In this document: positions 1-6,182 of the stretch, one piece after another
Numbering within the stretch: position 1 is the stretch's first letter
How the letters are laid out: each line of letters opens with the position of its first letter
DNA from: Ekhidna sp.
GTDB taxonomy: Bacteria > Bacteroidota > Bacteroidia > Cytophagales > Cyclobacteriaceae
Direction of reading: 5' to 3'
Assembly: GCA_028821635.1 (NCBI GenBank)
Contig: JAPPDO010000006.1
Span: 1 to 6,866 of the forward strand
Length of the DNA: 6,866 nucleotides
Made by a program: the position numbers and the translations under genes
The notes under the pieces: generated by a model
Databases searched by the model: none
Told to the model about the DNA's origin: nothing
Seen by the model: the letters and a program-made list of their open reading frames with translations, nothing else

Positions 1-1
1 C

Positions 2-499
2 AAAGCCGTTCAGTTAGGCTACAGTGAGAGAAAAGAAAAAAATACCCCCAAAGCCTTAAAGGGACATTTTTCAAAATCAAAAACAACTCCCAAAGCTAAA
101 GTGGTTGAATTCAGAGATTTTAGAGTGGAGTTTGAGAATAAAGTGGAGCTCGGCAATGAGATCAAAATAGCTGATGTATTTGCAGAACAAGATTTTGTTG
201 ATATAGTAGGTATCTCTAAAGGTAAAGGATTTCAAGGCGTAGTGAAAAGGCACGGATTTGGAGGAGTGGGGCAGGCTACACATGGTCAGCATAATAGATT
301 GAGAGCACCAGGATCTATTGGCGCGTGTTCGTCCCCCGCCAGAGTTTTCAAGGGATTAAAGATGGCCGGAAGGACAGGAAATAATAGGGTAAAGGTCATG
401 AACCTAAAGGTTATGAAAATATACCCGGAGAAGGACTTGGTATTGGTCTCAGGTTCTGTGCCCGGAGCTAAAAATTCTTACGTAATACTTGAAAAATAA
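2..499 (+). CDS. rplC: 50S ribosomal protein L3, 5' truncated by window edge
   Basis: L3 (uL3) is an early-assembly 23S rRNA-binding protein whose central extension reaches towards the peptidyl transferase centre. The frame is open from base 2 to a TAA at 497-499, giving 165 visible residues. About 40 N-terminal residues and the start codon lie outside the window, judging from the usual length near 205. Visible family features are 'AVQLGY' at the left edge, 'KALKGHF', the conserved core '[18 protein letters not shown]', the loop '[15 protein letters not shown]', and '[21 protein letters not shown]' followed by a C-terminal '[13 protein letters not shown]' strand. A GTG at 101 is internal and is not the start, because L3-like sequence continues upstream of it. 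rplD follows after 2 nt, so the two are probably co-transcribed and coupled. The identification is firm. Confidence 0.97.
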   Translation, partial: KAVQLGYSERKEKNTPKALKGHFSKSKTTPKAKVVEFRDFRVEFENKVELGNEIKIADVFAEQDFVDIVGISKGKGFQGVVKRHGFGGVGQATHGQHNRLRAPGSIGACSSPARVFKGLKMAGRTGNNRVKVMNLKVMKIYPEKDLVLVSGSVPGAKNSYVILEK

Positions 500-501
500 A
501 C

Positions 502-1128
502 ATGAAGGTTGCTGTTTTAAATATTAAGGGGGAAGAGACGGGGAGAGAGGTTACACTAGACAAGAAAATCTTTGGTATCAAGCCAAACGAGCATGCAGTG
601 TACCTTGATGTCAAAAATTTTCTTGCTAATCAAAGGCAAGGCACTGCCAAGACGAAAGAAAGAAGCGAGGTAGCGGGCTCAACAAAGAAACTTAAGAAGC
701 AAAAAGGAACAGGTACAGCAAGGGCAGGTAGCATAAAGTCTCCCGTCTTTCGAGGAGGAGGGATAATATTTGGCCCTAAACCACGTAATTACGGGTTTAA
801 ACTTAATAAAAAGATCAAAAGACTAGCGAGTAAATCAGTCCTTTCTGCAAGATCAAAAGAAAAAGCAATAAAAGTTCTGGAGGACATTAATTTTGAAATT
901 CCCAAGACTAAGGACTTTTTGGGAATCTTAAGGAGCCTGTCTGTAGTGGATAAAAAGTCGCTCTTTTTGGTGAATGAAGGGAATAAAAACGCTTATTTGT
1001 CATCAAGAAACCTCAAGAAGGCCAATGTTACTACGGTTGCTGAAGTAAACACCTATGACTTGATTAATGCGGAGAATATCATTTTTTGTGAGAGCACTTT
1101 AAATCAGCTAAAAGAAAGATTCAACTAA
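502..1128 (+). CDS. rplD: 50S ribosomal protein L4
   Basis: L4 (uL4) binds 23S rRNA domain I, and its long loop lines the narrow part of the nascent peptide exit tunnel. In Enterobacteria it also autoregulates the S10 operon, which cannot be inferred here. The 208-residue product matches the usual bacterial length. The N-terminal strand 'MKVAVLNIKGEE' is followed by the basic tunnel loop at about residues 44-98, with 'RQGTAKTKERSEVAGS', 'KQKGTGTARAGSIKSPVFRGGG' spread over residues 67-87, and 'FGPKPRNYGF'. The C-terminal domain has 'VNTYDLINAENIIF'. The ATG at 502 is 2 nt after the rplC stop and 1 nt separates the stop from rplW. The upstream bases are A-rich with no Shine-Dalgarno sequence. 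Confidence 0.97.
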   Translation: MKVAVLNIKGEETGREVTLDKKIFGIKPNEHAVYLDVKNFLANQRQGTAKTKERSEVAGSTKKLKKQKGTGTARAGSIKSPVFRGGGIIFGPKPRNYGFKLNKKIKRLASKSVLSARSKEKAIKVLEDINFEIPKTKDFLGILRSLSVVDKKSLFLVNEGNKNAYLSSRNLKKANVTTVAEVNTYDLINAENIIFCESTLNQLKERFN

Positions 1129-1129
1129 A

Positions 1130-1417
1130 ATGGGAGTTTTAATTAAACCATTAGTAACTGAAAAAGTATCCGCACTTAATGAGCGTGGAAAGTACGGATT
1201 TGTGGTTAATCGCAAAGCGAATAAAATCCAGATTAAGAACGAAGTAGAAAAAACCTATGGGGTTACTGTTGAATCAGTTAATACAATGTTGCAGCCGGGT
1301 AAGACGAAGAGTAGATATACGAAGTCAAGAATTATTAAAGGTAAAACGTATACATACAAGAAAGCGATTGTTCAGGTTACTGAAGGTGATATTATTGATT
1401 TTTACAGTGGAATATAA
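1130..1417 (+). CDS. rplW: 50S ribosomal protein L23
   Basis: L23 (uL23) sits at the exit of the peptide tunnel and is the main ribosomal docking point for trigger factor and the signal recognition particle in bacteria. The 95-residue product has the standard layout. The N-terminal 'IKPLVTEKVSALNERGKYGFVV' carries the conserved 'P-x-x-T-E-K' motif at residues 7-12. A mid-protein 'KIQIKNEVEKTYGVTVESVNT' is followed by the basic loop at about residues 55-75, and 'KGKTYTYKKAIVQV' at residues 70-83 is the family's C-terminal signature. The protein ends with 'GDIIDFYSGI'. It starts 1 nt after the rplD stop and is followed by a 12-nt spacer before rplB. A 60-codon frame overlapping its 3' end is a shadow. 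Confidence 0.96.
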   Translation: MGVLIKPLVTEKVSALNERGKYGFVVNRKANKIQIKNEVEKTYGVTVESVNTMLQPGKTKSRYTKSRIIKGKTYTYKKAIVQVTEGDIIDFYSGI

Positions 1418-1429
1418 AACAAAATTAAG

Positions 1430-2251
1430 ATGGCTGTAAAAAAACTTAAACCTACCACTCCGGGTCAAAGATACAGGATGGCTCCCGTTTTCAGTGAGAT
1501 CACCACCAATACACCCGAGAAGTCCTTGCTAGTTAAAAATACCAAGAGTGGGGGTAGAAATAACCAAGGTCGGATGACAGTTCGCAACGTCGGTGGAGGT
1601 CACAAAAGAAAGTTTAGACTTATTGATTTTAAGAGAGATAAGCACGGCATCCCTGCGACCGTAAAATCAATAGAGTATGACCCGAACAGAACAGCAAGAA
1701 TTGCTCTGCTCTTTTACGCAGATGGAGAAAAAAGATACATTTTAGCTCCTGCCGGATTAAAAGTTGGGATGGTACTGAATTCTGGAAAAGGGGCAACTCC
1801 TGAAGTAGGAAACACATTGTTCCTGTCTGAAATCCCCTTAGGTACCATCATTCACAACATTGAGCTAAAACCGGGCAAAGGGAGTGTGTTGGCTAGAAGT
1901 GCTGGGACGTATGTTCAGTTGGTGGCAAGAGAGGGAAAATATGCTACAATTAAGTTGCCTTCTGGTGAGACAAGATTAGTGCTAAATACATGTTTAGCGA
2001 CGATTGGAACTGTCTCAAACTCCGACCACATGAATGTAAGGTTAGGTAAAGCCGGCAGAAATAGATGGCTAGGGAAAAGGCCCAGAGTTAGAGGTGTGGC
2101 AATGAACCCTGTTGATCACCCAATGGGAGGAGGTGAAGGTAGATCCTCCGGAGGCCACCCAAGATCAAGAAACGGACTCTACACGAAAGGCAAGAAGACA
2201 AGACGGCCGAATAAGTATTCTGATAACCAAATCATAAAACGCAGGAAATAA
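1430..2251 (+). CDS. rplB: 50S ribosomal protein L2
   Basis: L2 (uL2) is a core large-subunit protein needed for subunit association, tRNA binding and peptidyl transfer. The 273-residue product is full length. It opens with '[10 protein letters not shown]', a form typical of Bacteroidota. Next come '[21 protein letters not shown]' spread over residues 40-60, '[22 protein letters not shown]' in the OB-fold region (about 83-104), and the SH3-like domain with '[17 protein letters not shown]'. The C-terminal '[13 protein letters not shown]' contains His230, equivalent to the conserved His229 of E. coli L2, and is followed by a basic tail. The start is 12 nt after rplW. The final A of its TAA is the first base of the rpsS ATG, which suggests termination-reinitiation coupling. 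Confidence 0.98.
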   Translation: MAVKKLKPTTPGQRYRMAPVFSEITTNTPEKSLLVKNTKSGGRNNQGRMTVRNVGGGHKRKFRLIDFKRDKHGIPATVKSIEYDPNRTARIALLFYADGEKRYILAPAGLKVGMVLNSGKGATPEVGNTLFLSEIPLGTIIHNIELKPGKGSVLARSAGTYVQLVAREGKYATIKLPSGETRLVLNTCLATIGTVSNSDHMNVRLGKAGRNRWLGKRPRVRGVAMNPVDHPMGGGEGRSSGGHPRSRNGLYTKGKKTRRPNKYSDNQIIKRRK

Positions 2252-2529
2252 TGTCCAGATCGTTAAAAAAAGGCCCCTACATAGATTTTAGGCTGGAAAG
2301 GAAAATTGAGGCAATGAATAAATCCGGGAAAAGGTCAGTAATTAAAACTTGGTCGAGAAGGTCTATGGTATCTCCCGATTTTGTGGGCCACACCTTTGCA
2401 GTACATAATGGGAACAAATTCATTCCGGTGTTCATCACTGAGAACATGGTTGGTCATAAGTTAGGGGAGTTTGCTCCTACGAGAAACTTTAGGGGGCATG
2501 TTGCTAAAAGAGATAAGGCTAAAAGATAA
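2251..2529 (+). CDS. rpsS: 30S ribosomal protein S19
   Basis: S19 (uS19) lies in the head of the small subunit, contacts S13, and takes part in the intersubunit bridge near the A and P sites. The product is 92 residues, the normal length. The N-terminus '[12 protein letters not shown]' is canonical, '[23 protein letters not shown]' spans about residues 32-54, and the family signature with '[17 protein letters not shown]' lies at about 62-78, followed by 'FRGH'. The ATG overlaps the rplB stop by one base. The upstream 'AGGA' at 2242-2245 resembles a Shine-Dalgarno sequence but lies within codons for the L2 basic tail, so it may be fortuitous. The gap to rplV is 9 nt. Confidence 0.97.
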   Translation: MSRSLKKGPYIDFRLERKIEAMNKSGKRSVIKTWSRRSMVSPDFVGHTFAVHNGNKFIPVFITENMVGHKLGEFAPTRNFRGHVAKRDKAKR

Positions 2530-2538
2530 TAGGGTATA

Positions 2539-3006
2539 ATGCCAATGGAAGCTGTAAAGAAATTAAAAAAATCAGTAAAGATTAGACTCCAAAAAGAAGC
2601 CAATAAAAAGTTACGAGAGGAGAACAAAGGAAAGATTAGTGCTGTTAAATCCTCCCTCAGAAACATACCTACCTCCCCAAGAAAGATGAGATTAGTAGCC
2701 GATATGATAAGGGGGCAGCGGGTAAGCCTAGCACTTAATATTTTAAGGTTTGATGGTCATGCTGCCTCAAAGCATATTGAAAAGCTTTTATTGACCTCCA
2801 TTGCAGACTGGCAAACGGCCAATGAAGAAGTAAACATCGAAGAAGCTAACCTTTTTGTAAGTGAGATTTATGTAGATGGTGCCAGAATGCTGAAAAGGCT
2901 AAGGCCGGCACCTCAAGGCCGAGCTCACCGAATTAGGAAGAGGTCTAATCATGTTACAATTGTGATTGATAATTATAAGCAGAACTCAGAAGAAACTAAT
3001 AATTGA
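2539..3006 (+). CDS. rplV: 50S ribosomal protein L22, with long basic N-terminal extension
   Basis: L22 (uL22) is a globular protein with a long beta-hairpin that reaches the constriction of the peptide exit tunnel. The product is 155 residues if the first ATG is used, against about 110 in E. coli. The conserved core begins near residue 36 with '[22 protein letters not shown]'. The hairpin is visible at about 115-135 as '[21 protein letters not shown]', followed by 'SNHVTIVI'. The first 35 residues are Lys/Arg/Glu-rich and probably helical; a shorter extension of this kind is usual in Bacteroidota. A short polar tail '[11 protein letters not shown]' ends the protein. An in-frame ATG at 2545 is an alternative start that would remove two residues. 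The stop TGA overlaps the rpsC ATG by one base. Confidence 0.96.
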   Translation: MPMEAVKKLKKSVKIRLQKEANKKLREENKGKISAVKSSLRNIPTSPRKMRLVADMIRGQRVSLALNILRFDGHAASKHIEKLLLTSIADWQTANEEVNIEEANLFVSEIYVDGARMLKRLRPAPQGRAHRIRKRSNHVTIVIDNYKQNSEETNN

Positions 3007-3731
3007 TGGGACAAAAAGTAAATCCGGTTGGACTTAGATTAGGAATTGTCAAGGGATGGGACTCGGCTTGGTTTGATAGTAAGTCTTACGCTGACAAGAT
3101 CGTAGAAGATAACAGAATCAGAAAATATATAGCCGCTAGAATTCCTAAAGGAGGTATCTCCAAAGTAGTCATTGAAAGAACCTTTAAAAGAATTATGCTA
3201 ACCGTCCACACTGCTCGTCCCGGTGTTGTTATCGGTAAAGGAGGCTCCGAAGTAGATAAGATCAAAGAAGAATTGAAAAATTTAACAGGTAAAGATCTTC
3301 AAATTAACATCTTCGAAATTAAAAGACCTGAGTTAGACGCTAAACTTGTCGGCGAGTCAATCGCTCAACAACTTCAAGCCAGAATTTCTTTTAGAAGAGC
3401 AATGAAGCAGGCAATTACATCCTCTATGCGAGTGGGTGCACAAGGCATTAAGGTGAAGTGTTCTGGTAGATTGGGCGGCGCAGAGATGGCAAGAAGTGAG
3501 CAATATAAAGAGGGCAGGATTCCTCTTCATACACTACGAGCCGATATTGATTATGCGGTATCTGAGGCTAATACAATTTACGGAAAAATCGGAGTTAAAG
3601 TATGGATTTTTAAAGGAGAAGTTTTTGGGAAAAGAGATCTTTCCCCAAATATTGGCGGTCAATCCGGCGGTCGGCCAAATAAGCCCGGAGGAGGTCCCGG
3701 CAGAAGACGAGAAAATCGAAGGAGAAAGTAA
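3006..3731 (+). CDS. rpsC: 30S ribosomal protein S3
   Basis: S3 (uS3) forms part of the mRNA entry channel and contributes to mRNA unwinding. The 241-residue product begins with the canonical '[14 protein letters not shown]'. I chose the ATG at 3006, which overlaps the rplV stop as TGATG, rather than the in-frame TTG at 3003. The type-2 KH domain shows '[20 protein letters not shown]' with its GxxG loop (GKGG) at residues 77-80. Arg130, Arg131 and Lys134 in 'FRRAMKQA' match the E. coli residues linked to helicase activity (R131, R132, K135). The C-terminal domain has '[12 protein letters not shown]' and '[12 protein letters not shown]'. The last 34 residues are Gly/Arg/Asn-rich and look disordered and RNA-binding. 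rplP follows after 13 nt. Confidence 0.98.
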   Translation: MGQKVNPVGLRLGIVKGWDSAWFDSKSYADKIVEDNRIRKYIAARIPKGGISKVVIERTFKRIMLTVHTARPGVVIGKGGSEVDKIKEELKNLTGKDLQINIFEIKRPELDAKLVGESIAQQLQARISFRRAMKQAITSSMRVGAQGIKVKCSGRLGGAEMARSEQYKEGRIPLHTLRADIDYAVSEANTIYGKIGVKVWIFKGEVFGKRDLSPNIGGQSGGRPNKPGGGPGRRRENRRRK

Positions 3732-3744
3732 AATTTTATGAAGT

Positions 3745-4167
3745 ATGCTACAGCCTAAAAGAACAAAATTCAGGAAAATGCAGAAAGGTCGGGTGAAAGG
3801 ACTGGCCAGCAGGGGTCATAGACTTGCTTTTGGAACTTTCGGAATTAAGTCATTGGAGCCCGGCTGGATCACAAGCCGACAGATTGAAGCCGCCAGGATA
3901 GCAATGACCAGAGCCATGAAGAGAGAGGGGCAGGTATGGATCAGAATTTTTCCCGATAAGCCAATCACCAAGAAGCCTGCTGAAGTAAGGATGGGAAAAG
4001 GTAAAGGTGCTCCTGAATACTGGGTAGCTACCGTGAAGCCCGGAACTGTACTTTTTGAAGCAGCGAGTGTTGATATTGGACTTGCAAAAGAAGCACTAAG
4101 GTTGGCATCTCAAAAACTTCCGCTCTCAACAAAATTTATTGTGGCTAAAGATTATATCCCTGAATAA
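3745..4167 (+). CDS. rplP: 50S ribosomal protein L16
   Basis: L16 (uL16) sits near the A-site finger and central protuberance and helps position aminoacyl-tRNA. The 140-residue product is close to the usual 136-140. Visible family segments are '[16 protein letters not shown]' at the N-terminus, '[23 protein letters not shown]' around residues 29-51, '[12 protein letters not shown]', and '[15 protein letters not shown]' around residues 81-95. Arg82 occupies the position of E. coli Arg81, a known hydroxylation site in that species; whether it is modified here is unknown. An ATG at 3738 is out of frame and is ignored. The TAA shares its last base with the rpmC ATG. Confidence 0.97.
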   Translation: MLQPKRTKFRKMQKGRVKGLASRGHRLAFGTFGIKSLEPGWITSRQIEAARIAMTRAMKREGQVWIRIFPDKPITKKPAEVRMGKGKGAPEYWVATVKPGTVLFEAASVDIGLAKEALRLASQKLPLSTKFIVAKDYIPE

Positions 4168-4379
4168 TGAAAAATTCTGAATTAAGAGCCTTAAATGTTG
4201 ACGAACTCAGGAATAAACTTATTGTTGAGAAAGAAAACTATGGGAAAATGAAGTTTGCTCACAGTATTACTCCAATAGAAAATCCGGTGAAAATTAGGGA
4301 GGTCCGAAAGTTGATTGCAAGAATTAAAACTGAGATTAGAGTAAAAGAACGAAACCAAACTGCTATAGTAACCAAATAA
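4167..4379 (+). CDS. rpmC: 50S ribosomal protein L29
   Basis: L29 (uL29) is a small helical protein next to L23 at the tunnel exit. The 70-residue product has the expected two-helix plan. The first helix contains '[30 protein letters not shown]'-type sequence at about residues 4-33, written here only by position. The linker 'TPIENP' leads to the family signature '[18 protein letters not shown]' at about 39-56. The last 14 residues are polar and probably flexible. The ATG overlaps the rplP stop by one base, and 8 nt separate the stop from the rpsQ ATG at 4388. Confidence 0.95.
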   Translation: MKNSELRALNVDELRNKLIVEKENYGKMKFAHSITPIENPVKIREVRKLIARIKTEIRVKERNQTAIVTK

Positions 4380-4387
4380 ACTTAGTG

Positions 4388-4642
4388 ATGGAAAGAAATT
4401 TGAGAAAAGAAAGAATTGGGCAAGTAGTTAGCAATAAGATGCAGAAAAGCATTACAGTGGTGGTGGAGCGAAAAGTAAAGCATCCGATATATGGGAAATT
4501 CGTTAGAAAAACGACAAAACTTACAGCCCATGACGAAAAAAATGATTGCAATATCGGAGATACAGTAAAGGTCATGGAAACACGCCCGCTGAGTAAGAAG
4601 AAGCGATGGAGATTAGTTAAAATTATGGAAAGAGCTAAGTAA
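4388..4642 (+). CDS. rpsQ: 30S ribosomal protein S17
   Basis: S17 (uS17) is an OB-fold primary binder of 16S rRNA, important for early assembly of the small-subunit body. The product is 84 residues from the ATG at 4388. A GTG one codon upstream (4385) is possible, but the following ATG is the more likely start because '[21 protein letters not shown]' resembles the family N-terminus directly. '[21 protein letters not shown]' covers the middle at about residues 30-50, and the signature '[20 protein letters not shown]' lies at 57-76. The final A of the stop is the first base of the rplN ATG. Confidence 0.96.
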   Translation: MERNLRKERIGQVVSNKMQKSITVVVERKVKHPIYGKFVRKTTKLTAHDEKNDCNIGDTVKVMETRPLSKKKRWRLVKIMERAK

Positions 4643-5010
4643 TGGTACAACAAGAGTCAAGAATAGCAGTTGCTGATAATAGTGGAGCCAAAGAGGTATT
4701 GGTTATCCGAGTACTTGGCGGCACAAAGAAGAGATATGCTTCCGTTGGTGATAAAGTAATCGTAACCGTCAAAGATGCCATATCTTCAAGTAGTCTTAAA
4801 AAAGGTACTATATCCCGAGCTGTAGTCGTGAGGACAAAAAAAGAAGTTAGAAGAAGAGACGGATCATACATAAGATTTGAAGACAATGCCGCTGTATTAT
4901 TAAATGCAAATGACGAACCAAGAGGAACAAGGATTTTCGGTCCTGTGGCAAGAGAATTAAGAGAAAAGCAATTTATGAAAATTGTATCACTAGCACCCGA
5001 AGTACTTTAA
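4642..5010 (+). CDS. rplN: 50S ribosomal protein L14
   Basis: L14 (uL14) contacts 16S rRNA across the subunit interface and is the docking site for factors such as RsfS. The 122-residue length is the family norm. Conserved segments are '[22 protein letters not shown]' at about residues 6-27, '[12 protein letters not shown]', the signature '[20 protein letters not shown]' at 60-79 with 'DNAAVLLN' following, and '[15 protein letters not shown]' leading to the C-terminus '[12 protein letters not shown]'. The gene shares one base with rpsQ upstream and one with rplX downstream. No oddities are seen. Confidence 0.98.
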   Translation: MVQQESRIAVADNSGAKEVLVIRVLGGTKKRYASVGDKVIVTVKDAISSSSLKKGTISRAVVVRTKKEVRRRDGSYIRFEDNAAVLLNANDEPRGTRIFGPVARELREKQFMKIVSLAPEVL

Positions 5011-5336
5011 TGATGAGTAAAATGAAATTTCACGTAAAAAAGGGAGATACCGTCGAAATCATAGCTGGCAATGATAAGGGAAGGACAGGAAAAATTCTTG
5101 AAGTTAATAGATCAAAGTATTGTGCAATTGTGGAGGGAGCTAACATGGTTACAAAGCACACAAAGCCATCTGCGGCAAATCCTGACGGAGGAATCCGAGA
5201 AATAGAGTCCTCTATCCACCTAAGCAATCTCATGGTAGTTGATCCCTCTTCAGGAGATGCTGCTCGGACCGGAAGGAAAAAGAATGCGAATGGAAAATTA
5301 CAGCGGTACTCAAAAAAATCGGGAGAATTTATTTAG
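5010..5336 (+). CDS. rplX: 50S ribosomal protein L24
   Basis: L24 (uL24) is one of the assembly-initiating large-subunit proteins and lies near the tunnel exit. The 108-residue product contains the KOW/SH3-like motif 'VKKGDTVEIIAGNDKGRTG' at about residues 9-27. 'GANMVTKHTKPSAANPDGGI' follows at about 43-62, then 'IHLSNLMVVDPSSG', and the C-terminal 'NANGKLQRYSKKSGEFI'. Three in-frame ATGs are available (5010, 5013, 5022). I chose 5010 because it forms the same TAATG stop-start overlap seen at four other junctions, but 5013 is almost equally plausible. The 287-nt gap after this gene is the first real break in the cluster. Confidence 0.95.
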   Translation: MMSKMKFHVKKGDTVEIIAGNDKGRTGKILEVNRSKYCAIVEGANMVTKHTKPSAANPDGGIREIESSIHLSNLMVVDPSSGDAARTGRKKNANGKLQRYSKKSGEFI

Positions 5337-5358
5337 TTTAGTAAGGCCGGAAGAGTAT

Positions 5359-5415
5359 TAACAAATGAAATCAACGACTCAAATATTATTATATTTATTC
5401 TCTTTTCATTTGTTA
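5359..5415. repeat. Perfect 12-bp inverted repeat with nested AT hairpin
   Basis: The left arm TAACAAATGAAA (5359-5370) is the exact reverse complement of the right arm TTTCATTTGTTA (5404-5415). The 33-nt interval contains a second smaller inverted repeat, AAATAT (5381-5386) and ATATTT (5391-5396), separated by 4 nt. In RNA this could fold as a long AT-rich hairpin beginning 22 nt after the rplX stop. It lacks the GC-rich stem and trailing U-tract of an intrinsic terminator. It could be an mRNA processing or stability element, a protein-binding site, or the remnant of a small inserted element. Which of these applies is unknown. Confidence 0.75.
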
Positions 5416-5481
5416 TCACGAAATGCAGTGCTTTCAGACTTCTGTGGTAATAGTAATGTGGAATATATCTATTTAACTTAA
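5365..5481 (+). CDS. Possible 38-residue hydrophobic small ORF (unrecognised)
   Basis: An ATG at 5365 opens a frame ending in TAA at 5479-5481. The peptide starts 'MKSTTQ', continues with a hydrophobic stretch 'ILLYLFSFHLL' at residues 7-17 that resembles a short membrane segment or signal-peptide core, and ends in a polar region with one Cys. I do not recognise it. It begins 28 nt after the rplX stop, and its ATG lies inside the left arm of the inverted repeat, so folding of the RNA would hide the start codon. Codon use is AT-rich like the spacer. A chance frame, or the decayed start of a secreted-protein gene, is at least as likely as a real gene. Confidence 0.15.
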   Translation: MKSTTQILLYLFSFHLLSRNAVLSDFCGNSNVEYIYLT

Positions 5482-5521
5482 AAGAAGATACGTGCCCGAA
5501 GTTCAATCATTATTTACGTGT

Positions 5522-5540
5522 ATTTCCAAAATTTGAAAAT
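5522..5540. repeat. 19-bp near-palindrome just upstream of the promoter-like site
   Basis: ATTTCCAAA (5522-5530) and TTTGAAAAT (5532-5540) are reverse complements at eight of nine positions around a central A at 5531. The element ends 3 nt before the TTGACA at 5543. The position would suit an activator-binding site or an AT-rich upstream element. That role is inferred from symmetry and position only; no known operator motif is recognised. Confidence 0.4.
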
Positions 5541-5542
5541 CC

Positions 5543-5572
5543 TTGACAGCTATTAAGTACACAAAATATGAT
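5543..5572 (+). promoter_or_regulatory. Candidate promoter for rplE-rpsN: TTGACA-N18-TATGAT
   Basis: TTGACA at 5543-5548 is a perfect classical -35 hexamer, and TATGAT at 5567-5572 differs from TATAAT at one base, with an 18-nt spacer. The expected start site is near 5579, giving a 5' leader of about 45 nt to the rplE ATG. Bacteroidota housekeeping promoters usually follow TTTG/TAnnTTTG rather than this E. coli-like form, and the -7 element here does not fit that consensus. Function is therefore plausible but uncertain. The spacer is AT-rich, so some chance similarity is expected. Confidence 0.4.
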
Positions 5573-5584
5573 AATGCGTGCATT
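5573..5584. promoter_or_regulatory. 12-bp palindrome AATGCGTGCATT near the predicted start site
   Basis: AATGC (5573-5577) and GCATT (5580-5584) are perfect inverted arms separated by GT. The element directly follows the TATGAT hexamer and covers the predicted transcription start. A site in this position could act as a repressor operator. As RNA, the 2-nt loop is too tight for a good hairpin, so a DNA-level role is more likely than an RNA one. This is inference from symmetry and location. Confidence 0.3.
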
Positions 5585-5623
5585 TTTAAAGCCAAAAATT
5601 AAATATCATACGAGACACGACCA

Positions 5624-6178
5624 ATGACTACTCCAAGACTAAAAGAAAAATATACCAAAGAAATTGTTCCTCAGCTCAAGGAAAAATTTCGATACAAGTC
5701 TGTAATGCAAGTGCCTAAGCTAACCAAAATTGCAATTAATAAGGGGATAGGTCAAGCAGTATCTGATAAAAAAATGATAGATGCCGGCGTTGAGGAACTG
5801 ACGCTAATCACAGGCCAGAAAGCCATTCCGACGATCGCCAAAAAATCAGTATCGAATTTTAAGCTAAGAGAAGGAATGCCAATTGGAGCGAAGGTTACGC
5901 TCAGAGGAAATAAAATGTATGAATTTCTTGACAGATTGATGACTGTAGCACTCCCTAGGGTTCGTGATTTTAGAGGGATTCGTGAAAAAGGATTTGACGG
6001 AAGAGGAAATTATACTTTGGGTGTACAGGAGCAAATCATTTTCCCAGAGATTAGTATTGATAAAATCAAAAGCATTTCCGGAATGGATATAACTTTCGTT
6101 ACAACTGCCGGAACTGATGAGGAGAGTTTGGAATTATTGAGAGCATTTGGAATGCCTTTTACTAACAAAAAGAATTAA
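5624..6178 (+). CDS. rplE: 50S ribosomal protein L5
   Basis: L5 (uL5) binds 5S rRNA in the central protuberance and contacts S13 and P-site tRNA. The 184-residue product is full length, with the N-terminus '[18 protein letters not shown]' followed by '[20 protein letters not shown]' at about residues 24-43. The signature block '[19 protein letters not shown]' is at 64-82, then '[12 protein letters not shown]'. The P-loop-like region 'PRVRDFRGI' and '[20 protein letters not shown]' follow at about 111-143. The ATG at 5624 is preceded by 'ACGAGACACGACC', without a Shine-Dalgarno sequence and less A-rich than its neighbours. In E. coli, S8 represses the spc operon at this gene's translation start. 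rpsN follows after 4 nt. Confidence 0.98.
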   Translation: MTTPRLKEKYTKEIVPQLKEKFRYKSVMQVPKLTKIAINKGIGQAVSDKKMIDAGVEELTLITGQKAIPTIAKKSVSNFKLREGMPIGAKVTLRGNKMYEFLDRLMTVALPRVRDFRGIREKGFDGRGNYTLGVQEQIIFPEISIDKIKSISGMDITFVTTAGTDEESLELLRAFGMPFTNKKN

Positions 6179-6182
6179 AAAT

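Larger units (their letters stand above)
5337..5623 (+). promoter_or_regulatory. 287-nt intergenic region between rplX and rplE, probable regulatory segment
   Basis: All other internal junctions upstream are at most 13 nt, so this spacer is exceptional. It is visibly more AT-rich than the flanking genes. Working left to right it contains a perfect 12-bp inverted repeat (5359-5415), a possible 38-codon frame (5365-5481), two TACGTG copies (5489-5494 and 5515-5520), a 19-bp near-palindrome (5522-5540), a TTGACA/TATGAT pair (5543-5572) and a 12-bp palindrome (5573-5584). I see no GC-rich stem followed by a T-run, so there is no clear intrinsic terminator. No tRNA or recognised RNA family is visible. 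A regulatory role is inferred from these elements and from the position. Confidence 0.5.

Noticed and set aside
101..103. GTG as the start of rplC
   Set aside because: L3-like sequence ('AVQLGY', 'KALKGHF') continues in frame upstream to the window edge, so the gene is truncated rather than starting here.
77..292. Minus-strand open frame opposite rplC
   Set aside because: It is antisense to conserved L3 codons and has no family resemblance. The same reasoning removes the minus-strand frames at 1629-1817, 2454-2666, 4635-4886 and 5030-5233.
3003..3005. TTG one codon upstream of the rpsC ATG
   Set aside because: The conserved S3 N-terminus begins at the ATG 'MGQKVNP', and that start forms a one-base overlap matching the other junctions.
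3496..3741. Plus-strand 81-codon frame inside rpsC, and a 60-codon frame at 1257-1439
   Set aside because: Both are alternate-frame shadows of conserved S3 and L23/L2 sequence and have no independent support.
4363..4653. Minus-strand open frame of 96 codons across rpsQ
   Set aside because: It lies fully antisense to a well-conserved S17 gene, its product is Ser/Phe/Leu-rich low-complexity sequence with no recognisable motif, and no promoter or conserved context supports it.
5435..5444. CAGACTTCTG mini-palindrome in the rplX-rplE spacer
   Set aside because: Four-base arms are expected by chance in a spacer of this size, and nothing nearby supports a function.
5489..5520. Two TACGTG copies 26 nt apart
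   Set aside because: A six-base direct repeat is too short to claim as an operator pair without conservation data.
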